NCBI RefSeq assembly: GCF_000282535.1
Contig: NZ_AKJC01000126.1
Location: 1-42,174 of the forward strand
Direction: 5' to 3'
Length of the DNA: 42,174 nucleotides
DNA from: Pseudomonas sp. GM84
GTDB lineage: Bacteria; Pseudomonadota; Gammaproteobacteria; Pseudomonadales; Pseudomonadaceae
Shown here: positions 16,814 to 25,461 of the stretch, piece by piece
Position numbering within the stretch: position 1 is the stretch's first letter
Layout: the number at the start of each line of letters is the position of its first letter
Made by a program: the position numbers and the translations under genes
The notes under the pieces: generated by a model
The model's database searches: none
The model's input: only the letters and a program-made list of their open reading frames with translations
What the model was told of the DNA's origin: nothing

Positions 16814-17036
16814 GATTACTCCCGCGCGCTAGCTGTCGGTAAAGTGCAGAACAAGCTTAGCTGACGGATTTGTCGGGTATAACCGGCTTCCACTCGGCAC
16901 TCGCTGCATCCGGCACCGTGCATATTTTTCACATCCACTTCACTTCAGCGCCACAACCACAAGGTTATGGTGCCGGCCAGTTTCGGGTGATAGGCCATGC
17001 CACGCACCCGTAGGACCGGAGTCTTGGAGTGCCAGC
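16814..17036. promoter_or_regulatory. Divergent mqo / histidine phosphatase region
   Basis: This 223-base gap must carry both promoters. GCATATTTTTCACATCC near 16919-16935 is the only A+T-rich element. I see no clear operator and no gene. Confidence 0.35.
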
Positions 17037-17708
17037 ATGCTGGAGAATGTGATCGATACCCGCCTGCGCCCTGTACGCGCCAGGCGTCACCGACGGCCCT
17101 GGCTGCTTGCCGGGCTGCTGGCGGTGCTGCTGCTCGGTCTCTGGCAGGCCTCCCGCGCCCAGGTCAGCAACCTGGGCAGTGTGCAACAGATGCACGAGCA
17201 CGGCGTTTATGGCGCCTGGGCCAAGGGCGAGGTGATGGTGCTGATTCGCCACGCCGAGCGCTGCGATCGCTCCAACCATGCCTGCCTCGCCGACCCCAGC
17301 GGCATTACCGTCGACGGTAGCCACGCGGCGATGGCCGTGGGCGATGGCATTCGCCGCCTGGGGCTGGGCACGGCCGACCTGCTCAGCAGCCCGGAAGTGC
17401 GCACCCGGCAGACCGCATTTTTCATCTTTGGCAAGGCCATCGAGACCCAGGACTGGCTGGTGCAATGCGATGGGACATTTGCTGACTCGGCATTCGCCCA
17501 CAAGCGCGAGGGTCGCAACCTGGTGCTGGTCACCCATAGCGGCTGCATCGACGAACTGGAGCGGCAGTTGGACGTTTCCGGTGGCCAGCGCGACAGCGGC
17601 TATGCCAGCGCGCTGTTCGTCATCCAGGGCAGCGATGGCCAGCCCCACATCCTGGGCCAACTCAATGCCAAACAATGGCGCGAACTTGTCAGCAGCACCG
17701 GGAAGTAA
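17037..17708 (+). CDS. Membrane-anchored histidine phosphatase family protein
   Basis: A 223-aa protein with one N-terminal membrane segment (about residues 20-40, PWLLAGLLAVLLLGLWQ) and a periplasmic phosphoglycerate mutase-like domain. The phosphohistidine motif is LIRHAERCDR; the second arginine is in SSPEVRTRQTA and the second histidine in VTHSGCID. This arrangement resembles Ais/PmrG-type lipopolysaccharide core phosphatases. The next gene, a PAP2 phosphatase, starts two bases after its stop, so the pair likely acts together on envelope phosphates such as lipid A or undecaprenyl phosphate. That role is inferred from location and topology. Confidence 0.8.
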   Translation: MLENVIDTRLRPVRARRHRRPWLLAGLLAVLLLGLWQASRAQVSNLGSVQQMHEHGVYGAWAKGEVMVLIRHAERCDRSNHACLADPSGITVDGSHAAMAVGDGIRRLGLGTADLLSSPEVRTRQTAFFIFGKAIETQDWLVQCDGTFADSAFAHKREGRNLVLVTHSGCIDELERQLDVSGGQRDSGYASALFVIQGSDGQPHILGQLNAKQWRELVSSTGK

Positions 17709-17710
17709 CC

Positions 17711-18532
17711 ATGCCAAATCCTTCACGTAGCACGTTCTACATCAACAACTTGCTGCTGCCGCTGGTGCTGGCGCTGATCGTCTTCCTGCTGTTCGACCTC
17801 ACCGAACTGGACCGCTGGACAAGCAACCTGCTGATCGATCCGGCCACGGGCAGCTTCCCGCTGCTGCATGACCAATGGTTCGAAAAAGTCACCCACAAGT
17901 GGCCGCGCATCCTGCCGGACTGGACAGGTGAACTGGCCGTGATCGGCTCGCTGCTGTCGTTCGTGTGGCCGCGTTTGCAGCACCACCCGGACGCGTGGGT
18001 GACGCGCATGCTGAACAAGGCCAGGATCAGCCCGGTACTGCGCTTCACCGCCCAGCATCGCCGCGATTTCCTGTTCGTCGTGGTCGCCTTCGCCTTGAGC
18101 ACCACGGTCATCCACTACCTGAAAAGCCACACCAGCGTGTACTGCCCCGTGGAAACCACCTTGTACGGTGGCCATGAACTGCGCAAGGAGTGGTTTGAGA
18201 ACTTCACCCTGCTGAGCAAGGCCGGCGATGGCCGTTGCTGGCCCGGCGGCCATGCCTCCAGCGGCTTCACCTTGTTGGCGTTGTACTTCGTGGCCCTGCG
18301 CCACCGCTGGCAGCATGCGCGCAAACTGCTGGTGGCGATTCTGCTGATCGGTTTCGTCTACGGCACCACCCGGGTCCTGCAAGGCTGGCACTACATGTCG
18401 CATACCTTCTGGGCCGGGATCTTCGTCTGGTTCACCAGTTGGGCGACTGCCCTGCTGTTCTACGGCAGGCCGGCCTTGCAAGGCGCTGAGCAACCGGCCT
18501 CGGACAATCCAGCGGCGGACGCCTATGCTTGA
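17711..18532 (+). CDS. PAP2-family membrane phosphatase
   Basis: A 273-aa integral membrane protein with several hydrophobic helices (for example LLLPLVLALIVFLLF near the N terminus). The PAP2 active-site segments are visible: K-S-H-T-S-V-Y-C-P, then PGGHASSGF, then GTTRVLQGWHYMSHTFWAG, a variant of the S-R-x5-H-x3-D block with T-R. Enzymes of this type remove phosphate from lipid A, undecaprenyl pyrophosphate or phosphatidate at the outer face of the inner membrane. I start it at the ATG at 17711. It is tightly coupled to the histidine phosphatase gene upstream and followed by a methyltransferase gene. Confidence 0.85.
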   Translation: MPNPSRSTFYINNLLLPLVLALIVFLLFDLTELDRWTSNLLIDPATGSFPLLHDQWFEKVTHKWPRILPDWTGELAVIGSLLSFVWPRLQHHPDAWVTRMLNKARISPVLRFTAQHRRDFLFVVVAFALSTTVIHYLKSHTSVYCPVETTLYGGHELRKEWFENFTLLSKAGDGRCWPGGHASSGFTLLALYFVALRHRWQHARKLLVAILLIGFVYGTTRVLQGWHYMSHTFWAGIFVWFTSWATALLFYGRPALQGAEQPASDNPAADAYA

Positions 18533-18558
18533 GCTGTCCCACTGCACTGGAGGGTGCA

Positions 18559-19221
18559 ATGCACAGCCGCGAAACCGCCTTGCTGCACAGCTGGCAGCAC
18601 AACGCCCAGGCCTGGATCGACGCCGTGCGCAGTGGCGCCATCGAAAGCCGCCGACAGGTGACCGACCAGGCCATCCTGTTGGCCATACTCGGTCGCCAGC
18701 CTGAGCGGGTGCTCGACCTGGGCTGTGGTGAAGGCTGGTTGCTGCGCGCCCTGGCTGACCGGGGCATCGACGCCACAGGCGTGGATGGCGATGCCGCGCT
18801 GGTCGCTGCGGCGCGAGCGGCCGGTTCGCCACAGGTGTACCAGGCCAGCTATGAACAGCTGGCCGAAAGCACTTCCGGCATGGGTGCAGGTTATGACGTG
18901 ATCTGCGCCAATTTCGCCTTGCTGCAACAGGACATCATTCCCCTGCTCGCCGCCATGAAAGCCCTGCTGCTGCCGGGCGGCGCACTGCTGATCCAGACGC
19001 TGCACCCCTGGAGCGTGGCCAACGGCGACTACCAGGATGGCTGGCGCGAAGAGTGTTTTGCAGGGTTTGCCGGGGACTGGCGGCCGATGCCGTGGTACTT
19101 CCGCACCCTGGCCAGTTGGCTGAATGCATTGGACATGGCGGGGTTCAGGCTGGCCAGTCTGCAGGAGCCGCAACATCCGCAGAGTGCAGTGCCGCAGTCG
19201 TTGCTGCTGGTGGCTGAATAA
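18559..19221 (+). CDS. Class I SAM-dependent methyltransferase
   Basis: A 220-aa methyltransferase with SAM motif VLDLGCGEGWLLRALADRG and acidic loop GVDGDAALVAAAR. FALLQQDIIPLLAAMKALL is the later helix region common to UbiE/Coq5-like and methyltransferase type 11/12 folds. The ATG at 18559 has GGAGG five bases before it. The gene begins 26 bases after the PAP2 gene, so it could be the third member of that operon. The substrate is not readable from sequence. Confidence 0.83.
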   Translation: MHSRETALLHSWQHNAQAWIDAVRSGAIESRRQVTDQAILLAILGRQPERVLDLGCGEGWLLRALADRGIDATGVDGDAALVAAARAAGSPQVYQASYEQLAESTSGMGAGYDVICANFALLQQDIIPLLAAMKALLLPGGALLIQTLHPWSVANGDYQDGWREECFAGFAGDWRPMPWYFRTLASWLNALDMAGFRLASLQEPQHPQSAVPQSLLLVAE

Positions 19222-19232
19222 CCCTCGACGAG

Positions 19233-19261
19233 GCGGGTTGATCTCCCCCCGATCAACCCGC
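19233..19261. terminator. Hairpin after the methyltransferase gene
   Basis: GCGGGTTGATC (19233-19243), loop TCCCCCC, GATCAACCCGC (19251-19261): a perfect 11-bp stem 11 bases after the stop codon. No T-tract follows, so termination by this element alone is uncertain. It separates the envelope operon from the DMT permease gene. Confidence 0.6.
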
Positions 19262-19298
19262 TAGCCTGCGCTGCCCCCTCTCGGACGGACCCTGCCCC

Positions 19299-20183
19299 AT
19301 GCGCCCACGCGATCTCGCCGCCTACCTGTTCCTGGCCATCGCCTGGGGCTTTTCCTTCCTGGTGGTGCTCAAGGTGGTGCATGCCTTCGGCTGGGCCGGT
19401 GCGGTGAGTTTCCGCTCGCTGATCGCGGGCAGCACGCTCGCGGTGCTGGGCGCCCTGCTCGGCCGTCGACTGAAACTGCGCCCCTTGCTCAAACCCTTGC
19501 TGGTAGTCGGCGCCACCACCGTGGCCGGCCAACTGATCGGCCTGTCCTACGCCACGCCCTTGATCGGCACGGCCATGGCCGCGATCTTCATCGCCACCAT
19601 CCCGCTGTTCTCGATGCTCATCGGCCGTGCCTGGGGCCTGGAGAAGATCACCGCGCAGGGGCTGGCCGGATTGCTGCTGGGCGTGCTCGGCATCGTGATG
19701 CTGGTGGGTTTCCCGGCCCAACCGGTGAACGAAGCCTTCATCCACGGCTGCATCGCTTCGGTGTTCGGCTGCGTGTGCGCCGCCTTCGGCAGCAACTACG
19801 CCAGTTTGCACCTGCGCGGGCAAGATCCCTGGACAGTGACCGGCGGCGCCTTCCTGGTCGGCGGCGTACTGACGCTGCCCCTGCTGCTGCTGATACCGGT
19901 GCCGACCGTGCCACAGGCCAGCGACTGGCTCTATTTGCTGCTCAGCGGTTGCGTGATGAGCGCCACCACCTATGTGCTGTATTTCGGCCTGGTGGCGCGC
20001 ATCGGCGCGACCCGTGCCATCAGCGTCGAGTTCGTCGTGACGCTGGTGGCCGTGGTGATTGGCGCGTTGTTCCTGAACGAGGCGTTGAGCCTGCTGCAGG
20101 CTGCGGGCGGCCTGGTGATCCTGCTGGGCTGCATGCTGGTGCTGGGGCTGCTGCCCGGGCGCAGGCGCCGCTTGCCCAGTTAA
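19299..20183 (+). CDS. EamA/DMT-family permease
   Basis: A 294-aa membrane protein with about ten hydrophobic segments arranged as two EamA repeats. The first repeat begins LAAYLFLAIAWGFSFLVVLK and the second near GCIASVFGCVCAAFGSNYA. Family members export amino acids or other small metabolites. The substrate is unknown. The stop codon overlaps that of the convergent NHL-like gene by four bases (20180-20183). Confidence 0.87.
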   Translation: MRPRDLAAYLFLAIAWGFSFLVVLKVVHAFGWAGAVSFRSLIAGSTLAVLGALLGRRLKLRPLLKPLLVVGATTVAGQLIGLSYATPLIGTAMAAIFIATIPLFSMLIGRAWGLEKITAQGLAGLLLGVLGIVMLVGFPAQPVNEAFIHGCIASVFGCVCAAFGSNYASLHLRGQDPWTVTGGAFLVGGVLTLPLLLLIPVPTVPQASDWLYLLLSGCVMSATTYVLYFGLVARIGATRAISVEFVVTLVAVVIGALFLNEALSLLQAAGGLVILLGCMLVLGLLPGRRRRLPS

Positions 20184-21058
20184 CGCTGGGCGGTGTTTTG
20201 CTCAGGGGGTGGGGTCAGGTGCAGCACCCGGTTGCGGCCACCTTCGGCCAGCAGATAGCCGCCCTTGCCGTCCGGGGTGATGGCCTGGGGCGCCTTGAGG
20301 AAGGTCAGCACGGTGTGCCGGGTGCCGTCGGCATCGATGCGCAGCAGGCGAGCACGGTGCGTGTTGTCTTCACTGATCCACAGCCCGCGCTGGTCGCACA
20401 GCAGGAAGGTCGGGTTGCGCAGGCCCTCGACCACCACCGGGTCCTGGCCATCTTCGGTCAACGCACGCACCTTGCCGGTGGCTTTTTCGGTATAGAGCAG
20501 GCGGCCATCGGCGCAACGGGTCAGGCCTTCGGTTTCAGTCAGGTTCGAGCGCAACACCTCAAGCTGGCCGCTGGCCCACTGGTAGCGCATCAGCCGGCCA
20601 TTGCCCTTGCGGTCCTCGATGGCGTAGAGGTAGTCGCCATCGTTCCACAGTCCCTGCACGCTCTCGCCGTCGAACAAGTGCGTGACCTGGCCGTCACGCG
20701 ACAGGCTGACCGGCGCGAGCCCGCCTTCCTGGCTGAACACCCAGCCGCCCTGGGCCGCGACCATGCCGTCAGGCTTGGAGAGGTTATCGATCAGCACCAC
20801 GCGTTCGCCCTGGGCGGTGATCTTGAGGATGCTGCCGCGGCCGTCGTCCAGCTCGCGGCTGACCAGCAGGCTGCCATCGGCCTGCAGCAGCAGCGAGGCG
20901 GCCTTGGTCACGTCACGGTGCAGTACATCGACATCCCAGCCGCCACTGGCCTGGACGGGGTAGAAACTTTGCCAGGCGAAGAAGCCCAGGGTGGCGGTGA
21001 GCAGTGCGGCGGTGGTGGTCAGAGCGATACGGGTGCCGCGCTGGCGCAGGATGGGCAT
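20180..21058 (-). CDS. SMP-30/NHL-like beta-propeller protein
   Basis: A 292-aa protein with an N-terminal hydrophobic signal or anchor (ALTTTAALLTATLGFFAWQ) and six or so short repeated units of the DGxLLV / GxVxxL type, as in SMP-30 gluconolactonase and strictosidine-synthase-like propellers. Repeats include SLLLQADGSLLVSREL and TRCADGRLLYTEKATG. I start it at 21058 with AGGAGCC upstream rather than at 21097. A lactonase role is possible; I see no unique catalytic motif. It is probably periplasmic or membrane-tethered. Confidence 0.7.
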   Translation of the reverse strand: MPILRQRGTRIALTTTAALLTATLGFFAWQSFYPVQASGGWDVDVLHRDVTKAASLLLQADGSLLVSRELDDGRGSILKITAQGERVVLIDNLSKPDGMVAAQGGWVFSQEGGLAPVSLSRDGQVTHLFDGESVQGLWNDGDYLYAIEDRKGNGRLMRYQWASGQLEVLRSNLTETEGLTRCADGRLLYTEKATGKVRALTEDGQDPVVVEGLRNPTFLLCDQRGLWISEDNTHRARLLRIDADGTRHTVLTFLKAPQAITPDGKGGYLLAEGGRNRVLHLTPPPEQNTAQR

Positions 21059-21363
21059 GGGTTCGAGGCTCCTGGAAAGTGCTGGGGATCCTAGCAATGG
21101 GATGTGAAAAAAATGTCAATGAAAGCTGGGGGGTGGACTTGTGGGAGCCGGCTTGCCGGCGATAGGGCCCTGACAGGCTAGCCAATGTTTGTCTGCCCGG
21201 GTCTCATCGCCGGCAAGCCGACTCCCACAGGGAGATCGCGCTGATGTAAAAGGATATAAAAAGAACAAAACAATCTAACCAAATGGAATTAAAAAATTGA
21301 AAGCCAAACGCCACCTCCTTAGGCTGAGTGCATCCATTACCCGCCGTTCAAGGAGCTTCCCCC
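21059..21363. repeat. Inverted REP-like pair plus promoter region of the binding-protein gene
   Basis: This 305-base gap holds two copies of the GCCGGC-type repeat at about 21139-21165 and 21201-21230, inverted relative to each other (GTGGGAGCCGGCTTGCCGG and its complement). From 21245 to 21320 the sequence turns A+T-rich (GGATATAAAAAGAACAAAAC), which is likely the promoter of the SsuA-like gene. No reading frame of note is present. Confidence 0.65.
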
Positions 21364-22344
21364 ATGCCTGCCCGTGCCTTCTCGCCCTTGCGCCGCCTGC
21401 TCGTCGGCGGCCTCCTGGCCACTGTCGCCAGCGCCCTGCTGCCCTGGTCCAACGCCTTTGCCGATGACGCCAAGACCCTGCGCATCGGCTACCAGAAATT
21501 CAACAGCATCAACATCCTCAAAGGCAGCGGCGCCCTGGAAAAAGCCCTGGCCCCGCAAGGCGTGAAGGTGACCTGGCACGAATTCGCCGCCGGCCCGCAA
21601 CTGCTCGAAGCGCTGAGCACCGGCGCCATCGACCTGGGCCACGCCGCCGATGCGCCCTCGGTGTTCGCCCAGGCCGCCGGCAAACCTGTGGTCTACCTGG
21701 CCGCCGAACAACCCTACCCGCACGGCATCGGCCTGGTGGTGCGTGAACAAGACCAGCTCAACAGCGTGCAAGACCTCAAAGGCAAGCGCGTGGCCACCGG
21801 CCGTGGCTGGAACGCCCAGTACCTGCTGGCCGTGGCGCTGGAGCAGGCTGGCCTGAGCTACCAGGACATCACCCCCGCCTACGTCAACAACGCCGCCGAT
21901 GCCGTGGCCGCCCTGCAGTCGGGCAGCGTCCAGGCCGCCACCCTGTGGGACCCGTTCCTCGCCGCTGCGCAAAGCCAGCCGGGGCTGAAGAACCTGCGTG
22001 ACGGCAGCGGGCTGTCCAACAACCGCACCTTCTACCTGTCCACCGCCGCCTTCGCCGACCAGCACCGCGACCTGCTCAAGACCTTCTTCGTCGAACTGGG
22101 CAAGGTCAGCCAGTGGGCCAACGCCAAGCCTGCCGAGGTTGCCGCCCTGCTGTCGCCACAACTGGGCATCAACGCCAGCGTTCTGCAGGTGGCCAGCGAA
22201 CGGCGCAATTACAACGCCGTGGCCATCACCCCGCAGATCGTCGCCGAACAGCAGAAGCTGGCCGACACCTTCCAGGGCCTGGGCCTGATCCCGCACAAGC
22301 TGCAGGTAGCCGATGCGGTCTACCCGACCTCCGTGCTGCCTTGA
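21364..22344 (+). CDS. SsuA-like aliphatic sulfonate binding protein
   Basis: A 326-aa periplasmic substrate-binding protein of the SsuA/TauA/NrtA group. After a long signal peptide (RRLLVGGLLATVASALLPW), the mature start LRIGYQKFNSINILKGSGAL is typical of sulfonate binders. AAGGAG lies eight bases before the ATG at 21364. Such proteins feed sulfonates or sulfate esters to an ABC importer during sulfur limitation. The next gene encodes a flavin monooxygenase, consistent with desulfonation. No permease or ATPase gene is nearby, so the transporter components must be elsewhere. Confidence 0.88.
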   Translation: MPARAFSPLRRLLVGGLLATVASALLPWSNAFADDAKTLRIGYQKFNSINILKGSGALEKALAPQGVKVTWHEFAAGPQLLEALSTGAIDLGHAADAPSVFAQAAGKPVVYLAAEQPYPHGIGLVVREQDQLNSVQDLKGKRVATGRGWNAQYLLAVALEQAGLSYQDITPAYVNNAADAVAALQSGSVQAATLWDPFLAAAQSQPGLKNLRDGSGLSNNRTFYLSTAAFADQHRDLLKTFFVELGKVSQWANAKPAEVAALLSPQLGINASVLQVASERRNYNAVAITPQIVAEQQKLADTFQGLGLIPHKLQVADAVYPTSVLP

Positions 22345-22360
22345 CCTGAGAGCCTGCGCC

Positions 22361-23725
22361 ATGCCCCGCCCGATCCGCTTCAACGCCTTCAGCATGAATG
22401 CCGCCAGCCACCAGTCGCCTGGGCTGTGGCGCCACCCGCGCAACACCAGCGTGGCCTTCAACCGCCTGGACTACTGGACTGACCTGGCGCGCCTGCTCGA
22501 ACGCGGGCTGTTCGACGCCTTGTTCATCGCCGATGTGCTGGGCATCTACGACGTCTACCAGGGCGGCCCGCAAGCCGCCCTGCGCGGCGGCGTGCAAGTG
22601 CCGGTCAACGACCCGCTGCTGCTGGTGCCGGCCATGGCCGGGGTAACCGAGCACCTGGGCTTTGGCGTGACCTTCTCGCTGACCTACGAACACCCCTACC
22701 CATTCGCCCGGCGCATGTCGACCCTCGACCACCTGAGCAATGGCCGGGTCGGCTGGAACATCGTCACCGGTTACCTGGACAGCGCCGCGCGCAACCTGGG
22801 CCTGGCCCGCCAGCTTGGCCACGACCAGCGCTACGACCTGGCCGAGGAGTACCTGGAGGTGCTGTACAAGCTCTGGGAAAAGAGCTGGGACGACGACGCC
22901 GTACAGCTGGAGCGCGACACTGGCCGCTACATCGAACCGAGCAAGGTGCACGCCATCAATCACGCCGGCGAGCATTTCCAGGTGCCCGGCATGCACCTGT
23001 GCCAGCCTTCGCCGCAACGCACCCCGGTGCTGTTCCAGGCCGGTGCCTCGGCGCGTGGCCAGCAGTTCGCCGCGCGGCATGCCGAGTGTGTGTTCATCAG
23101 CGGGCCGACGCCCACGGTGCTGCGCCGCTATGCCGACGGCATCCGGCAGGCCAGCGAAGTGGCCGGGCGTGGCCGAGACGAAGTGCTGATCTATGCCCAG
23201 GCGCTGCTGATCGTTGCCCCCACCCGTGAAGAGGCCCAGGCGCGCTTTGCCGAGTACCGCCGCTATGTCGACCTGGACGCCGCCCTCGCCCTGCTTTCGG
23301 GATGGACCGGCATCGACTTCGCCGGCCTCGACCCCGACACCCACATCGAGTACGTCGAGAACGACGCCGGCCGCGCCGCGTTGGCGGCCTTCACCACCGC
23401 CGACCCGAACCGACGCTGGACCGTGCGCGAGGCTGCGGAATTTGTCGGCCTCGGTGGCCGTGGCCCGGTATTGGTGGGCGACCCAGAGGGCATTGCCGAC
23501 CAGCTGGAACACTGGCTCGACCAGACCGGCATCGACGGTTTCAACCTGACCTACGCCGTGCAGCCGGATGATCTGACACATGTCGTCGACCTGCTGGTGC
23601 CAGCGCTGCAACGTCGCGGCCGCTACCCGCTGGGGTACAGCGACGGCACCTTGCGGCACAAGCTGTTCGGCAAGGGCGACCGGCTACCCGAGGCTCACGC
23701 AGGCCAGCAGGTCCGCATTCAGTAA
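22361..23725 (+). CDS. LLM-class flavin-dependent monooxygenase, NtaA/SnaA/DszA type
   Basis: A 454-aa luciferase-like monooxygenase. The start IRFNAFSMNAASHQSPGLWRH and the segments NGRVGWNIVTGYLDSAARN and PVLFQAGASARGQQFAARHA are hallmarks of the NtaA/SnaA/SoxA(DszA) subfamily, which uses FMNH2 supplied by a separate reductase. Members oxidise nitrilotriacetate, dibenzothiophene sulfone and other sulfur or nitrogen compounds. It starts 17 bases after the SsuA-like gene, so the two are an operon, pointing to an organosulfur substrate. No flavin reductase gene is adjacent. Confidence 0.9.
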   Translation: MPRPIRFNAFSMNAASHQSPGLWRHPRNTSVAFNRLDYWTDLARLLERGLFDALFIADVLGIYDVYQGGPQAALRGGVQVPVNDPLLLVPAMAGVTEHLGFGVTFSLTYEHPYPFARRMSTLDHLSNGRVGWNIVTGYLDSAARNLGLARQLGHDQRYDLAEEYLEVLYKLWEKSWDDDAVQLERDTGRYIEPSKVHAINHAGEHFQVPGMHLCQPSPQRTPVLFQAGASARGQQFAARHAECVFISGPTPTVLRRYADGIRQASEVAGRGRDEVLIYAQALLIVAPTREEAQARFAEYRRYVDLDAALALLSGWTGIDFAGLDPDTHIEYVENDAGRAALAAFTTADPNRRWTVREAAEFVGLGGRGPVLVGDPEGIADQLEHWLDQTGIDGFNLTYAVQPDDLTHVVDLLVPALQRRGRYPLGYSDGTLRHKLFGKGDRLPEAHAGQQVRIQ

Positions 23726-23857
23726 GCAAATACCGGGTATTTCAACATTTAATTTGTGGATGCCACGGACTGCCCCATATGCTGTCCGTACATCCCCTGC
23801 ACGCACCGGCCGGTGTGGTCCAAGGCACGGGGAGAGAACAACAAGTCGAGACCGTCC
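23726..23857. promoter_or_regulatory. Leader of the bicupin gene with an inverted repeat
   Basis: ACGGAC (23765-23770) and GTCCGT (23784-23789) form a 6-bp inverted repeat with a 13-base spacer. GGGGAGAG lies about 25 bases before the ATG. The function of the repeat is unknown. Confidence 0.35.
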
Positions 23858-24694
23858 ATGTCGAATCACTCCTACTTCGCCCCCCACGGTGGGCACCCGG
23901 CTCAAACCGAGCTGCTGACTGACCGTGCCATGTTCACCGAAGCCTATGCTGTCATTCCCAAAGGCGTGATGCGCGACATCGTCACCAGCCACCTGCCGTT
24001 CTGGGACAAGATGCGCATGTGGGTCATCGCCCGCCCGCTGACCGGCTTTGCCGAAACCTTCTCCCAGTACATCGTCGAACTGGCCCCGGAAGGCGGCAGC
24101 GAGCGCCCTGAGCTGGACCCGAACGCAGAAGCCGTGGTGTTCATCGTCGAAGGCGAGCTGGACATCACCGTTGAAGGCAAACACCACACCCTGGTACCGG
24201 GCGGCTACGCCTTCCTGGCCCCGGGCGCCGAGTGGAGCCTGCGCAACAACAGCAAGTCCAACGTCACCTTCCACTGGCTGCGCAAGCACTACCAGAAGGT
24301 CGAGGGCCTGGACATCCCCGAGTCGTTCGTCACCCACCGCGACAACGCCACCGTCATCGAAATGCCGGGCACCGAAGGCCGCTGGAAAACCACCCGTTTC
24401 GTCGACATGGCCGACATGCGCCACGACATGCACGTCAACATCGTCACCTTCCAGCCGGGCGGCGTGATCCCGTTCGCTGAAACCCACGTGATGGAACACG
24501 GCCTGTACGTGCTCGAAGGCAAGGCGGTGTACCGCCTGAACCAGGACTGGGTCGAAGTGGAAGCCGGCGACTTCATGTGGCTGCGCGCCTTCTGCCCGCA
24601 AGCCTGCTACGCCGGCGGTCCAGGCAACTTCAGCTACCTGCTGTACAAGGACGTCAACCGCCACGTGCACCTGACGCTCAACCCGCAGCGCTGA
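23858..24694 (+). CDS. Bicupin, (S)-ureidoglycine aminohydrolase-like
   Basis: A 278-aa bicupin. Manganese ligands in the C-terminal cupin read E208, H210, H214 and Q248 (ETHVMEHG and CPQACY), with the same spacing as the Arabidopsis enzyme (E235, H237, H241, Q275). The enzyme converts (S)-ureidoglycine to (S)-ureidoglycolate and ammonia in allantoin breakdown. I start it at 23858; the frame is open upstream but reads as non-coding. No other purine or allantoin gene is in the window, so it works with unlinked genes or on a related substrate. A clear terminator follows. Confidence 0.87.
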   Translation: MSNHSYFAPHGGHPAQTELLTDRAMFTEAYAVIPKGVMRDIVTSHLPFWDKMRMWVIARPLTGFAETFSQYIVELAPEGGSERPELDPNAEAVVFIVEGELDITVEGKHHTLVPGGYAFLAPGAEWSLRNNSKSNVTFHWLRKHYQKVEGLDIPESFVTHRDNATVIEMPGTEGRWKTTRFVDMADMRHDMHVNIVTFQPGGVIPFAETHVMEHGLYVLEGKAVYRLNQDWVEVEAGDFMWLRAFCPQACYAGGPGNFSYLLYKDVNRHVHLTLNPQR

Positions 24695-24711
24695 GCCCAG
24701 GCTGCTTGAAG

Positions 24712-24742
24712 AAGCCCGCCATTCTGGCGGGCTTTTTGTTTG
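24712..24742 (+). terminator. Rho-independent terminator of the bicupin gene
   Basis: AAGCCCGCC (24712-24720), loop ATTCT, GGCGGGCTT (24726-24734), then TTTGTTTG. It starts 17 bases after the stop codon. Confidence 0.93.
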
Positions 24743-24782
24743 CCGCGCATACTGCAGGTTCCCCTGTTGCGCGGTAATTGCC

Positions 24783-25382
24783 ATGAACCGCTGCCTGCTG
24801 CTTGCCGCCCTGCTGCTGTCCACCGGCGCCCTGGCCGACGATGGCTGGAGCCTGGCCTACGACCGCGAGGGCATTCGCGTCTACCTCAGCGGCGTGGCGG
24901 ACTCCCCCTACCAGCAATTTCGCGGCGTCAGCACCATCAAAGCCAGCGTGCGCACCCTCGTCGACCTGCAGGAGAACCTGCGGGTAGCCTGCAAGTGGCT
25001 GTATGCCTGTGACCAGATGCGCCTGGTCGAGGTCGACGGCGACAGCACCTGGGTCTACCTGACCACCAACCTGCCCTGGCCGACATTGCCGCGCGACATC
25101 ATCCTCAAGGTCACCACCGAGCGCCTGGACGACGGCACCCTGGTGCGCCACCTGAGCGCCGAGCCCGGCAAGCTGCCCGAAGAGCCAGGGCTGATCCGCG
25201 TGCAGCACCTGAGCGGTGAATGGGTGATGAAACCGCTGGGAGAGCGCGAAACCGAAGTGACCTACCAGCTCAAGGCAGACCCGGCCGGCGACGTGCCAGG
25301 CTGGCTGGCCAACCGCTTCGTGGTCGATGCGCCGGTGGTCACCTTGCGGACCTTGCGCGCCGTCGCCGAGCGCCAGCGCTGA
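24783..25382 (+). CDS. START-domain protein, exported
   Basis: A 199-aa protein with a short signal peptide (MNRCLLLAALLLSTGALA) and a START/Bet v1-like lipid-binding fold over the rest. Segments such as REGIRVYLSGVADSPYQQFRG near the start and WVYLTTNLPWPTLPRD are typical of bacterial START proteins. The role is unknown; a lipid or hydrophobic ligand is expected. It ends 79 bases before the LysR gene. Confidence 0.82.
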   Translation: MNRCLLLAALLLSTGALADDGWSLAYDREGIRVYLSGVADSPYQQFRGVSTIKASVRTLVDLQENLRVACKWLYACDQMRLVEVDGDSTWVYLTTNLPWPTLPRDIILKVTTERLDDGTLVRHLSAEPGKLPEEPGLIRVQHLSGEWVMKPLGERETEVTYQLKADPAGDVPGWLANRFVVDAPVVTLRTLRAVAERQR

Positions 25383-25461
25383 GGCCTATCGCCCTCGCGA
25401 TTTTTCTGCCACTGTCTGCGCGCAACGCGCAACAGCGCGTCGCGCCTTGCCAGGACGTCGC

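Noticed and set aside
15719..16864. Plus-strand open frame of 381 codons opposite mqo
   Set aside because: It is antisense to conserved Mqo sequence and reads as a shadow rich in Gly, Arg and Leu.
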